Of a stretch of DNA of 64,000 nucleotides, positions 12,465 to 23,402 are shown piece by piece. A model generated the notes under the pieces. The model saw nothing but the letters and a program-made list of their open reading frames with translations. It did not search any database and was not told the DNA's origin. The translations under genes were made by a program, and so were the position numbers. The DNA lies in NCBI GenBank assembly GCA_001599935.1, contig BCIJ01000014.1:124001-188000 (forward strand), read 5' to 3'. The first letter of the stretch is position 1. Every line of letters starts with the position of its first letter. Source of the stretch: Holtermannia corniformis. Its lineage: Eukaryota > Basidiomycota > Tremellomycetes > Holtermanniales.

Positions 12465-15400
12465 TCAACGGTTCCGCAATGCCACTCCGTGGCAGTGTTC
12501 GATCTCTGACGAGGGCGACGACGTCCGAGGCGATGGTCGCGGCTGCCTGCGCCGCAAACCAGTGGCGAGGGCCAAAGATAGCCCACCACGCTGCTTGACC
12601 TGTTTGGCGTGCAGACGGGTCATCCCAGACAAGGCTGTCTTTTTGCGGCGCCTCGCCGGAGGTTTCACCTGATGGGGTTGATCAACCTTCTCCGGGCTGA
12701 GCGATCTCGCAGGGAAACTGTAGTTTTCTGCCCGGGATTGCGCCAGTACGCCCTGTAACGCTGCCGATGTTGGAAATGATGGCAGCACAATGGGGATGAT
12801 CGACATGCTGACGGTGCCAATCGGTGACGCGGGCGATTGCTTGAGCGGGCCAAAGCGAGGCCGCACGGGCGAAAGGGTAGACTTTTCGGGACTGCTGACG
12901 ACGTCAAAGCACGAAAGTCTGCTGCTTCGGTCCCAGATGGCGTCCAACGAGTTCTTCGTCGGGCTCAGTGCGCCTTGGTAGCCTAGGGCGGTGCGGGCTG
13001 TTTGTAGATACTGCTGAGCGTCCAGAGCTTCAGTCCACGGGCGATCTCGAGCATCGTAGATCTTCTGCAATCGAGGCCAGCGCAGCTCATAGTGCTGCGG
13101 CACGATGAGCCTCGTAACAAAGCAGGCCCGACAACGCACCTGTGAGTCACGCAGCTTTTGGAATCCAGCACCCATGACCTCCATGCAGCGCGGCATGTTG
13201 AATATCACGGATGGCGGTTGCATCCCTTCTGGCACGGTGAACGAGTACGACATGCCTTGCAGTCGCTTCGCTGCCATCAGACGAGATGAAGGTCCGGCAG
13301 CGGGACTTACCACTTTGCCCGGGTCGTCTCTTTCGTATGGTCTCGTAGTCCACGCTCCATGCCCGAGATGTATTGCAGCACTGTGTTTGACAAGTTGCGC
13401 ACGATCCATGCCCCATGAAACACGGAAAAGAATGTCAAAGTGAGGCTTTTGCCTGCCGCTCTGCCGCATCATCAGAGACGACGCTCGCCATGGCGCATAG
13501 ACTTACCGCGCGAGCACTGATTAGCGCCCTGTTGGTACAAACAGCGAGGTAGAATGTCGTGTACACTGATGTATCCACTGATGGCGTCAACGCGCGCACG
13601 AGCTTGTCGTCGCGGGACCCACCTCGCAGGTCCCGAGCGCGGTCCATGTTCCAACCAGCAGCCACACAAACCAAGTCGACACAATCGCCCAGCTCTGGGA
13701 TATAGTCTCTCTGCGCGTGCTCAGTATAACATTCGCAGTTCGGCGCGGAAACTGACCTTGAGCTTGACCCACGGCTTGCCGGCGTTGTACTTCGAAGCCT
13801 CGGCTTTCAGGACCAGACCCTCTGTCCAGAATCAACGCCGCACGTCAGAGGAGATCGTCAACGTACCTTCGTGGTTTGCATGACACCGCTGGAAGATCTC
13901 ATCCAGTCGCTATACGATGTCGGCGACGCACGCTGGGGCCAGTTGCGACTCACTCGCTCAGCAGCGGCTAGATCATGGGTCACGTCGATCTTCTGCCTCC
14001 GTGCAAGACAAGTCTACGTGGATTAGCACTAAACACGTTGGCAACAGCAGAAAGGACACCCACAAAGCCAGGGATCTCGCTGATGGCCGTCTCAAGCAGC
14101 GCTCTCCTGTCCGCATAGCTGCTTTCAAGCAGACTCTGTCCATCGATGTATAGCACATCAAAGAATGCAACGTAAAGATGGCGCGTGAAGCTGATACTCT
14201 GCGTAAGCGCGAGGATTCGAGCACGACTCCGTCGCTTACTCGCGATGATCCGCTCCGAAGCCAGCCTTGAGTCCACTATACTCGAGTTTCCAAAACTCTT
14301 CGATCCCCGGCCCCCGCCCGCCCTCGCGCGGTGCCTCGTTGTATGGCAGCAGCTCCGCCTCGAGGATGATCCCGCGCTCAAAGTGCTTGCCGCGGCTCAG
14401 CGCAGTGATCCAACGGGCTGGCAGCCGGTTATGGTGAGGCAGGCTCGATGGTGGCTTGATACCCAGTGCGGCAAGAATGATCCTTTTCGTTTCGTCAGTG
14501 ATAGAGCCGTTGCAGGCCACCACACTTACGCATGAACATTGATGCGATCCAGTGTGCTATCGCGCGTCGACTTGCTATAAATCTTGATGCTGGGCGTTGT
14601 ACCAACGAGCTCAACGTGGATCTGCATTCTACAGGAATTCAACACTTTTCTTCACGCCCGCAAGCGCCAACCCACCGCTCGCCATCGTACTTTGTCTCTA
14701 CCCACACTGGCACAGAGGACTCGCCTGCTTTGGGCGTGAAGAGGCGTAACGCGTCTTTCAAGCTTCTTCCTTTGGCGCATTTCGGGATCTGCAGGCTCAG
14801 TGTCAGCCATTACAACCGGAACGTAAGTTGACTTGCCGCCACATTCTTGCCCAGGACCGGACCAAGACTATCAGGCGGTGCATGTAGTCTGCCCGGACCT
14901 CCACCCAGCGCCTCAACGACATCGCAAGCATAGTCGATGTTCCCGCTTTGACGGACATAGATTGCAGGCAGCCACTGATCCCAGAGACGCATGGCGCGAT
15001 GCAGATCCAGCTTGATTGCAGCGTTACTACCGCCCGTCGTGATGTTGATGTTAAAGTGGTCTGGCAGCGGCATTAGGATTGGCCGGAGGTCGCGCAGGAT
15101 GATCTGCGTTAGCACGGCGAGGGCCAGGGGCGAGAGATTGGCCGCAAGGTATAGTTTGGATAGGATTCGGCGGGGCTCGGTATCAAGCTGGGTTGACGGG
15201 CCGGGATCTGTGCGTTTTGAGTTCGGCCCATGGATTGCTAAACATCAGCTAGCTCACTCTGGCTCATCTGAGACCATTTCGAGGATCTCGCCAATTGATC
15301 CAGTAAAGTGTCGACTTGAGCGACTGTGATCCTACTTCGACGCTGTCTCGTCTCCTACATTTCCCAATCAGCTCCGTGATGCATGCACCTAGCACCCACC

Positions 15401-15840
15401 CTGATCCGCTCGGTTTTATAAACTTCAAGGCCCAAACAGCCCCTCCCCTCTCCGTTCCTGTCGACCCGATCCCACCTCGTCAGGCCCCTAGCACCCAGCA
15501 GCCCCTCCAAGACTCTCGCAAGCGTCGTCTCTTTGAATCCATAGCGCCTCCTGGTCCCCTCGTGCGGGAACAACAGCCTGAACAGCTGTTTGCCCGTCTG
15601 AGGCGGCAGGGGATCCGGCAAGGCATCGAAGAACCCGGCGAGGGTTCTGTATACGTTGCTTTCCCGCTCAGCGACGGTCTTGCTTGCGTCTGTCCCGGCT
15701 CTGCCTAGGCGATGAACAAGCTTTGCGAAGCTTGAGCCGGGGATCAGTTTGTAGGTAATGGTGATCAGGATCTGAAGGACTCACGTCTCGAAGTGAATTC
15801 CCTGGGCTCCATTGTGGATATGTACGTCTCCAGACCCCAT
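12465..15840 (-). CDS. ATP-dependent DNA ligase, ligase IV-like, without visible BRCT domains
   Basis: Starts MGSGDVHIHNGAQGIHFE at 15840 and joins through a GTGAGT intron to FAKLVHRLGR...LPPQTGKQLFRLLFPHE and RRRYGFKETTLARVLEGLL, a ligase N-terminal domain resembling ligase IV. Motif I is VETKYDGERMQIHVEL: the adenylated Lys codon is at 14690-14692 and an intron follows the Arg. Then come KIYSKSTRDSTLDR, IILEAELLPYNE (motif III), VLYIDGQSLLESSYADRR, EEGLVLKAEASKYN (motif IV) and GKPWVKLKKDYIPELGD (motif V), followed by an OB-fold-like part. The last 250 or so residues are low-complexity with several SP sites (SPTKN, SPEKST, SPEKVD), and I see no BRCT repeats there. Expected role: sealing DNA nicks or breaks in the nucleus. 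It lies directly downstream of DPB2 on the same strand. It could be a fungal-specific ligase rather than true LIG4. Confidence 0.82.
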
Positions 15841-16056
15841 CCCTGACTGCCTCCCCTTCCCACTCTACGCGACTCTTGCCGCTCCGACAGTCCGACGGTA
15901 GCAAGGCTGCCTTGTTGAAGAAGTCATTAGTCTCGGTTCAGGCACCGACGCGTCTCATTGATTCCGACGTGTGGCGATCCTACATGCCGAAGCAAATGCA
16001 AGCAAGTGATATACAACAACACGCTGCCCACACACCCCATGCAACGCAGCAGACAA

Positions 16057-18464
16057 TCACGCATCCGTTGGCAACGCACTGAGCACTCACATCAGCCACA
16101 GCTCACGCACAGCATCCGCCAAGCATTGAACTCACCTCCGCTCCGAGCGCTGTGTCGCCGGATAGTACATGCTCCACTCAAACTCGTTGCCTACAAAACT
16201 GCCAGGGTTGAAGACGTGGCAGCCTTCGTATGTGAGCTCGTAGCGCTCGTATTTGTCTGCGAGAATGACCTTGCGTGGCGTCAGCTTGTGTTTACGCTTT
16301 CGAAGGACAAGTAAGAGGGACAAAGAGAAGGATGAGGGGAAGAATTGGGAGAGTGGATATGACTGGCGAACATACAGCTGTAGGCATAGGATACAGCCTC
16401 AAACAGTGATCAAACTCCCACATTGTCGGTCGGACCGAAAGCGGCAGGGGCGAAAGGTGCGTCTGGTCCAGAATCGTCTGCACAAGCTACACACGAGGCT
16501 TCAGCACCTCTCTCAAACGTGACAGCAACAGCCACACCCACATAACGCTTCATATCCGCGCCCTCGGCCTCGCCTTTGACGCCGACCGTGTTCCTCAACA
16601 TGCGGCCCATCAGATCCTCTCGGAAGATGACGACCTCTTGCGCGAAATACTGTAATCGACACGGGTTACTCACGAACCGCGCTTTGGGCACTTTGTGTCG
16701 TATCCGCGCGGTGAAATTGTCGGGGATTGGATCGCGCGGGAGGGATGAGGATGTCCAGGGGTCTGAAGGGCCGGGCACGAAGATGAAGTGTGAGGACTGC
16801 GAGAGTGTCGGGAAACGAGCGATGAGGTCGGCGAGCGCGTTGAAGCCGGCTGTCGGTCATATTTTCAGCATCTTTCCGATCCAATGTCAGTCATTGCCAG
16901 CACGTACAGGTATAGCGCTGCACGCCACCAGCGGCCTCCCAACCTTGAGTCGAGAAATCGCCACAGAAGACAAATACCATCGGTCGGTACTCTGCTGCCT
17001 CGGCATACCCCGTAAACAGCTTGTCGAGCGCATCGAGCGTTTTCGGGTGATCAAGCCAGACGTCGGAGAGAACGACGAACGAGACGTGCTCGTTGGCGAG
17101 TACTACTGGTCGGAACTTTTCCTGAGTGACCACAGTGTGAGCCACGTGATGGCTGTGCGGGCGTTTGCAGGCGCACCTCCTCTTTGAGAGACATTGCGCC
17201 GCCGCCATTGAAGTCGATATGACCGTAGATACCCCTGCGTCCTGTTTAGTCGACACTCACAGTTATGATCGATCGCGTACCTTGCGACATCTCGCTTCTC
17301 ACTCGGCGGATGACCCATGGCCAACACCCGGACCGTTTCCTCATCTGTATACTCACCCTCGATCAAGACCATGCAACCTTCTGTGAACAAGCCCTCGCCG
17401 GGGACCTGGCCGTTGTCAGTTGCCAGCCGGATCGAGAGGCGCAAAGACTGACGGCATCTTCCATGTCAAGCACGACTAGACCTTCCCCGTCTTCGAGGCA
17501 GAGTTTGCCTTCGGGGTTGCGCGAGAGCATGCCGAACAAGAGGAAGAGCTGGCCTGCGCGGCCTAGCAGGTTTCGGATTGACGTCAACTGCGGTCGAGTC
17601 AACGACCAGTCTTGGTCTCCTCGATAGGTCAGGGTACGCTCCGCACCTTGAGATAGTCTGCTCGGTCGTGGCCGCCCAGCACCGGCGGTGTAAAGTTCTC
17701 GTTTCGCAGCACGATCTATCCGTTGCTGTTAGCTTGAGCTGGCATACCTCCGCGCCGCCACACTGACCTGCTTCATCAACGCCCAGCGCTCACGCAGAAA
17801 CTGTGCTTTACTACTCGGTGGGCCCGCGATTGACGCTTTGTGTCGTGAGCTGGTAGGGTAGAGACTCGGTCAGCGTTGGCGGTGAGTAAACGAAGCTGAT
17901 GACCAACGGGGCGAATGTGTTCCGCACGGCGTCATACCGTACAACTGGCATATCGAACGAGTCGATCACCTTGAAGTGCGATTCAATGTTGACTTCCGAT
18001 GGGTCGTCGACGTCGCCTTCGTCTGCGCCCTGGGAGCGTCAGTGCGTCGTCCGCCGCGAGGTCGCAATCATCAAGACATACTTTGAGCTGGAGAGCCTCG
18101 TATGCTCGTTGAAGAGCCAATAGCGATACGAGTGATGACGGGTCTGGCGAGAGCTCTCAGCAGGTATTGACGGTACGCTTGTAAGACGAACCATCACCTC
18201 GTAGATACTCTCTAGCCCAGTATTCGAGCCCTACAACCCACTCGTCCTCGGGGATCTCATTCTGGTGCAAGGTGAGCAGCCCCTGATACAGTCACGTTGG
18301 CACTAACATACCTCTTTGAGTATACTCTCGATGTATTTCAACGCCTGAGCTGGCAAGGTCAACGAGTGCTTTGTGGAGAAGACCTATTTCCATGATCAGC
18401 AAGACCAGCCTCCTGATTCGGCGGAGCATACCTTGATGATCGCTGATCGCATTGAATGCGACAT
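16057..18464 (-). CDS. DPB2: DNA polymerase epsilon subunit B (Dpb2 / POLE2)
   Basis: Exon 1 starts [11 protein letters not shown] and splices through a 48-bp intron to [20 protein letters not shown], the N-terminal helical domain typical of POLE2. Later exons give [22 protein letters not shown] sequence, a calcineurin-like phosphoesterase/OB region with [20 protein letters not shown] and [11 protein letters not shown], and YGFRLYCFRHELLRLCEDD-like blocks replaced here by [20 protein letters not shown]. The C-terminus reads [29 protein letters not shown] perfect GTGAGT donor after this block leads to a last small exon adding a few residues (SALPTDA) with TGA at 16057-16059; if the intron is retained the stop is at 16132. 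The protein is the essential non-catalytic subunit linking polymerase epsilon to the replicative helicase. About ten introns. The promoter is shared with NOT3/5, with 242 bp between starts. Confidence 0.88.
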
Positions 18465-18706
18465 GGTGCAGGAGATCGCAGCGTCCAGCCGCTCGGTGCG
18501 TTGCTTCTCGCAAAAGTCGCGTCTCTTACGCGCCAATGTGCTACTTTCATGTGCGGTTACACGTGGCCCCTCGGCGTTTCGGCATTATTCCACGTGGCCA
18601 ACCGGTTTGGGGTTTGGCATCCAGCTTTGAGTTGAGAATCGCGGCCGAGCCAAAGAACGCAGCACAAGCTCGGATCACCATCGACGACAAGTAACCGTCT
18701 TCCATC

Positions 18707-21285
18707 ATGGCGTTGCGCAAGCTACAAGGTCAGTTTCACCCTCCTCTACCTCGTTCTTTGCTTATACATCACAGCCGAGATCGACCGGACACTGAAAAAG
18801 GTGTCCGAGGGCGTCGAGCTGTTCGAATCCACACACGAGAAGCTGCTCATGTCGACGAATGCGACTCAGAAGGACAAGCTCGAGACGGACATGAAGACAC
18901 AGATCAAGAAGCTGCAGAAGCTGAGAGACCAGATCAAGGTCTGGATGGCCGGCAACGACATCAAGGACAAGTCGGCGTTGCTCGAGAACCGCAAGCTGAT
19001 AGAGACAGTGAGTGCTGGTAGGGAGTGCAGAAAGCCAGCTATGTCACGGTTTAGTACAAGGCCGAAGATGTCTCCTCGGTCCTGTCAAAGGACCGCGATA
19101 GCTGTGGTTGCCATGTGCTCACACCTCTGCAGCAAATGGAGCGCTTCAAAGCGCTCGAGAAGGAGATGAAGACCAAAGCATTCTCGAAAGAAGGCCTCAT
19201 CCTCGCCGCCAAGCTAGATCCTGCCGAAAAGGCCAAACGCGACTGTATTGACTGGGTACAAACCATGGTCGACGAGCTTTCGCGCCAGGTCGAATCCACA
19301 GAGGCAGAGATGGAGGCGCTGCAAGCGACTCAGGGCAAGAAGGCGCGGGCCAAGGGTGGAGCGGGCGATCGGACAACCGAGCTCGAGACGCTGAACGAGC
19401 GGCGGGCGTGGCACATGGATAGACTCGAGGTCGTGCAGAGGATGCTGGAGAATGGTCAACTCTCGGTCGATCAGGTCACGGCGCTCAAGGAGGACATTGC
19501 CTACTTTGTCGAGTCGAATACGGTGCGTTGCGCAACTCTGGATTTGTCCAGGCGCTGACGGCCCGTTCGCAGGAGGAAGACTTTGACGAAGACGAGGGTC
19601 TGTATGATGAGCTCAATCTGCAAGACGAGGACGCAGAGTTTGGCCAGAACGAGGATCACACGTCGACGCACGACTCGTCATCTCAATTCGATTATAGTGC
19701 GTACTTGTCGCGCCAGATGCTCGTAGTTGCAAAGGTTTTGATACCTGTGCCAGCCGAACCCGTACATACGCCTGCCAAGGAGACACCGGCCAAACCTTCA
19801 CGGCAACCGACAGAAGAGTCGCCAAGTACGGTGAGTCTCTCGCATGCAGTAGAATGTGCTGACCTGGGTGCGCAACAGCCTGCTAGCCCACTCGTCACTC
19901 GCAAAGCTCCATCACGGAGTCAGTTGTCCTTGCATCCCGTCCCGCCATCACTAACTCCCCTCGATCAGAAACGACCGCCAACGAGACTTCAGCCAAGATC
20001 GAGACCCCATCAAAGTCTAGCAACTCTCTTCCCGCTAAACCGGCCGAGGCCGTCCAATCACCGGTCGTACAACCACGACCATCAGCAGCGGCACCGCTAC
20101 CACCGATCAAGTATGCCGCTGCCGCTGCTGCCGCCGTTGCGCAAGCCAACACTGCGCCTGCTGCCAAGCCGACCGAGGCGCCGTCCGCATCCAGTCCACC
20201 GGCCGTGAGTCCACCGGCCGTGAGCCCACCGGCGATTGCCGCGAGCCCAATTGCGTCGATCGAGCAAACTTTGGCTGAGAGTGTGGCCGAGGGTAAGTTG
20301 CCGGGGACCATAAGCACGCAGCACGCCAAAGCCGACCTACTTGCAGCAACCATCGCGAATGAGCCTAGTACAAGCGCGAGCACCAGTACCGCTGCCGCTG
20401 CCGCTCCCGAGCCGACGGCCGTGACGTCTCCCTCGCCACAACGAATCGCCCCGCAACCCACGTACCAGCAACAGCAACAGCAACAGCCGCAATCCGGTCC
20501 GAGCAGTCATAGCGGTCTCTCACCTATGCCCGCCACGGGACAAAGTAGTGCCTCTACGCATTTCGCAGAACCGCGGGCAGGCAAGGAGGCGACGGTCTTG
20601 TCCGAGCTCATGTCGAGCTATGCGGTCGCGAAGGATCTGGGTAGGTCGCTGCGCACTATGGATGCAAATGGCTGATGATGACAGCGGACAAGCGCGCTGG
20701 CGACGTGAACCACTTGAACGCTGCGCTCGATGGCAGCTTTGAGACGGCACCGCATGCGGCCGACGCTGATCCGTGCGTTGCTTCCATCTCCCCAGCAGCG
20801 CAGTAGTCCAGCTGACCAACCCAGACCACGATACTACCACCCGGCCAACCCGGTCCAGACGCCACCCTACTACCCTCAAACGCGCGCTCCGGTCCTAGAC
20901 GACAAATCGATCTATTCACGGCTCGAAGTCGATCAACTGTTCTACATCTTCTACTACCATACCAATACGTACGAGCAGTGAGTCGTCCCCCGTCGGCACC
21001 GCTCGCGCTGACGCGCCCGCGCTCCAAAAGGTGGCTAGCCGCGCGCGAGCTCAAACGCCAATCCTGGCGCTTTCACAAACAGTACCTCACTTGGTTCCAG
21101 CGCGCGCACAACCCGCAGGCGATCACGGACGAGTACGAGCAGGGCGGCTACCTGTATTTCGATTGGGAGAACTCGTGGTGCCAGCGCCGGAAATCCGATT
21201 TCCGGTTCGAGGTCGGTCTGGTCGTCGGATGCCAAGGGTACGGTGCTGATGGTTTCAACAGTATCGGTGGTTGTCGGAGCACTAG
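18707..21285 (+). CDS. NOT5: CCR4-NOT complex subunit 3/5
   Basis: The tiny first exon (MALRKLQ) is followed by [19 protein letters not shown], the canonical Not3 N-terminal coiled coil, continuing with [20 protein letters not shown] and [19 protein letters not shown]. The coiled coil ends near [13 protein letters not shown] and an acidic stretch [19 protein letters not shown] long Pro/Ser/Ala-rich linker follows (19.7-20.8 kb). The NOT-box begins near [20 protein letters not shown] and continues [32 protein letters not shown] and [10 protein letters not shown] final intron (donor GTCGGT, acceptor CAACAG) joins to YRWLSEH and TAG at 21283-21285. It is part of the deadenylase and transcription-regulating CCR4-NOT complex. 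Its stop lies 107 bp from the convergent PRE2 stop. Confidence 0.93.
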
Positions 21286-21392
21286 TGGAGTAGCAGTGAT
21301 CGTAGTGAATCCAACCCTTGTTGCACACTAGCACCTTGTTTCCTAGCTTTACGCGGCGTGTCATACGAGTACATGTCGTGTCTACATCTAGC

Positions 21393-22706
21393 CTAAGCCT
21401 CGACCGCGATCGGTTCTGGCCCTCCTGCACCCGGGCCCGGTCCGGCCGCCTCGCGCGCAGCCACCTTCTTGGCCTCGTACTCGTACCAGAGCTCGTTCAG
21501 GTCGTAGTTGTCTATGATCGGCGTCAGGCTCCGCGATCTCTCTCACCAAGCACAGAACATACTGATAAACTCCCAACCGTTCTCGCGCACATGATACAGG
21601 TTGACCGTGTTGCCAGAGTAGGCGTCTCTGTGGCCCGCTGCGACGATTGAGCGTCTACCGAGCTCTTGTGCGTCTTCGTCTGAGAGATCCCACGAGTAGC
21701 CCTGGGACATGCGACGTCAACGGTGAACGAAGATGATGCCGGGGTACGGACCTGATCCAACACGCCGTACGCAAACGTGCTACCGGATCCCACGCTGAAC
21801 AAGTCGCCCTTCAACCGTTGACCTTCTGAATCGACGTAGAACAGGGCAGGGCCCGTCTTGTCCCATCCGCAGATCATGGTGCCCTATCGATCTCGTGAGC
21901 GCCGGCTGGTGCGTGCGAAAAGCCGACAGACCATGCTGAGACCCATGCCTTTGTACTGGTAGACGAGGTTGGAGAGGATCTTTGACGCCGCGGCGACACT
22001 GATGCGCTCCTTGTTCCTCAGCTCGTGCAGTCGGCACTGCATCCCGAGATATGTCTCCCTGCGGTGATTGCGGTCAGCGCATGATCCGACAGAGTCTACT
22101 ACCTGCACGCACCAGTATTGGCAGTCTGCCGCCCCACCAGCCATGGTGCCCAGCAAAAACTTGTTGATCTCAATCACCTTTTTCACCGTACCCGACGCTG
22201 ACGCTTGCATCAGCCTGGCCGTTGACAACCCACGAGAACGAGGACTGACCGATATAGCTGCCGGCGGTCGCGCGGGAATCAACGGCGACAATGATGCCTC
22301 CTTTGAACCGGAACGCGAGCGTCGTCGTCCCGTGCGCGAGCTTGATCTTGGCATCTGGGTTGGCGGACATGGAGGATGTGTGCAGGTTGAGGAACGCGGC
22401 GGGCTGTGAGAGTGGGTGAGGTCAGTGGTAGCTCGATCGTTGAAGGCGGTAGTCGCTGCGCTGGTCTCCGACTACTACGCAGCTGTTACATGAACAGCTG
22501 ACGGCCAGCGTCCAACAGCAGCCTCGCCTCGATCCAAGACTCACATCCGGCACTCTGGGCACGAGCATGCCCTGTACGCCTCCGCCGCGTCCCAAGTTGC
22601 CAAACCCTCCCAAGCTACCCCACTCTGCCGGCGCGACCTCTGCCTCACCGTCCTGACCGTCGTGCTGCGCCTGAGGCTGTTGGAGCTGAGAGAGGACTGC
22701 GTTCAT
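21393..22706 (-). CDS. PRE2: 20S proteasome subunit beta type-5 (chymotrypsin-like)
   Basis: A propeptide of about 80 residues starts [20 protein letters not shown] and includes [15 protein letters not shown]. It is cut before the catalytic Thr in [20 protein letters not shown]. The mature enzyme shows [79 protein letters not shown] and [13 protein letters not shown]. The C-terminus is [15 protein letters not shown] plus a short Gly/Pro/Ala tail, with the stop at 21393-21395. The Thr1, the Asp of VDSRATAG and the Lys in the following strand are as expected for an active beta5 subunit. Five or more short introns. Divergent from the twin-CX9C gene with 170 bp between starts. Confidence 0.94.
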
Positions 22707-22876
22707 GCTGGCTAACAGTTGCAGCGAGTCGAGTGCTCAGCGTCAGAGGCCACGCGTTGGTACAAGGGGGTTGAGCGGGGATCGGCGTTATGCGGGGTTA
22801 TAAACCGAGGCTATGGGGTTTGGTGACCGACTTTGAGATGACTTGCAGCACAAACCGACCGCATCACCGCAATATA

Positions 22877-23167
22877 ATGCCAGCACCAGCAAGAGACGTG
22901 CAGCCACTGAAAAAGCTAGCGAGCGCAGCCACGACCTGCTCTGCACAGGTCCGTCTTCTCCTACTCGCTGGCGAAACTTCAAACTGACTCGCACCAGTCA
23001 CTAGCCTACGGCGCGTGTATCGGCCAGTCGTACCAGGAGATCTCAAAGGGCATGTGCGAGGCCGAGTTTCAGGCTTTCAAAGCCTGTGTGCAGGTATGTG
23101 GGCGTCGTCAGTGGTCGTGTGGGTGCGGCTGACCCTCGGGCAGAAAGTGGTCGGACGACGGTGGTGA
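22877..23167 (+). CDS. Twin-CX9C mitochondrial protein, NDUFAF8-like complex I assembly factor
   Basis: Three short exons (22877-22948, 22998-23093, 23144-23167) separated by 49- and 50-bp introns give a 63-residue protein starting MPAPARDVQPLKKLASAA. All joins are phase 0. The Cys pattern is C-X9-C, X12, C-X9-C, in TCSAQSLAYGACIGQ and MCEAEFQAFKACVQK: a CHCH-type coiled-coil hairpin imported by the Mia40 route. The AYGACIG and CEAEFQAFKACV blocks resemble human NDUFAF8, which stabilises NDUFAF5 in complex I assembly. The small size and spacing fit this family, but other twin-CX9C proteins are possible. No exon is long enough to be found as a simple ORF. Presence of this family suggests the organism has respiratory complex I. 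Confidence 0.78.
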
Positions 23168-23402
23168 TTCCCATCGGCGATGGCACGAGTAGAACTGGCA
23201 AAGGTTGTACTACTAAACTGTATGCATGTATCGTATGGCTGCTTCAAATTGCAGACTGAGATGCAGAGTGTACGTCTGATCAGGTTACATTGTTACAATG
23301 TCATCAGCAGCCATAGTATGCGGGCGCTGACGGATGCGACAGGGTGTAGGAGAGGAAGCATGCAACAAACGAACAAAGGCGCTGCGTGTATGCGAGTCAT
23401 CA

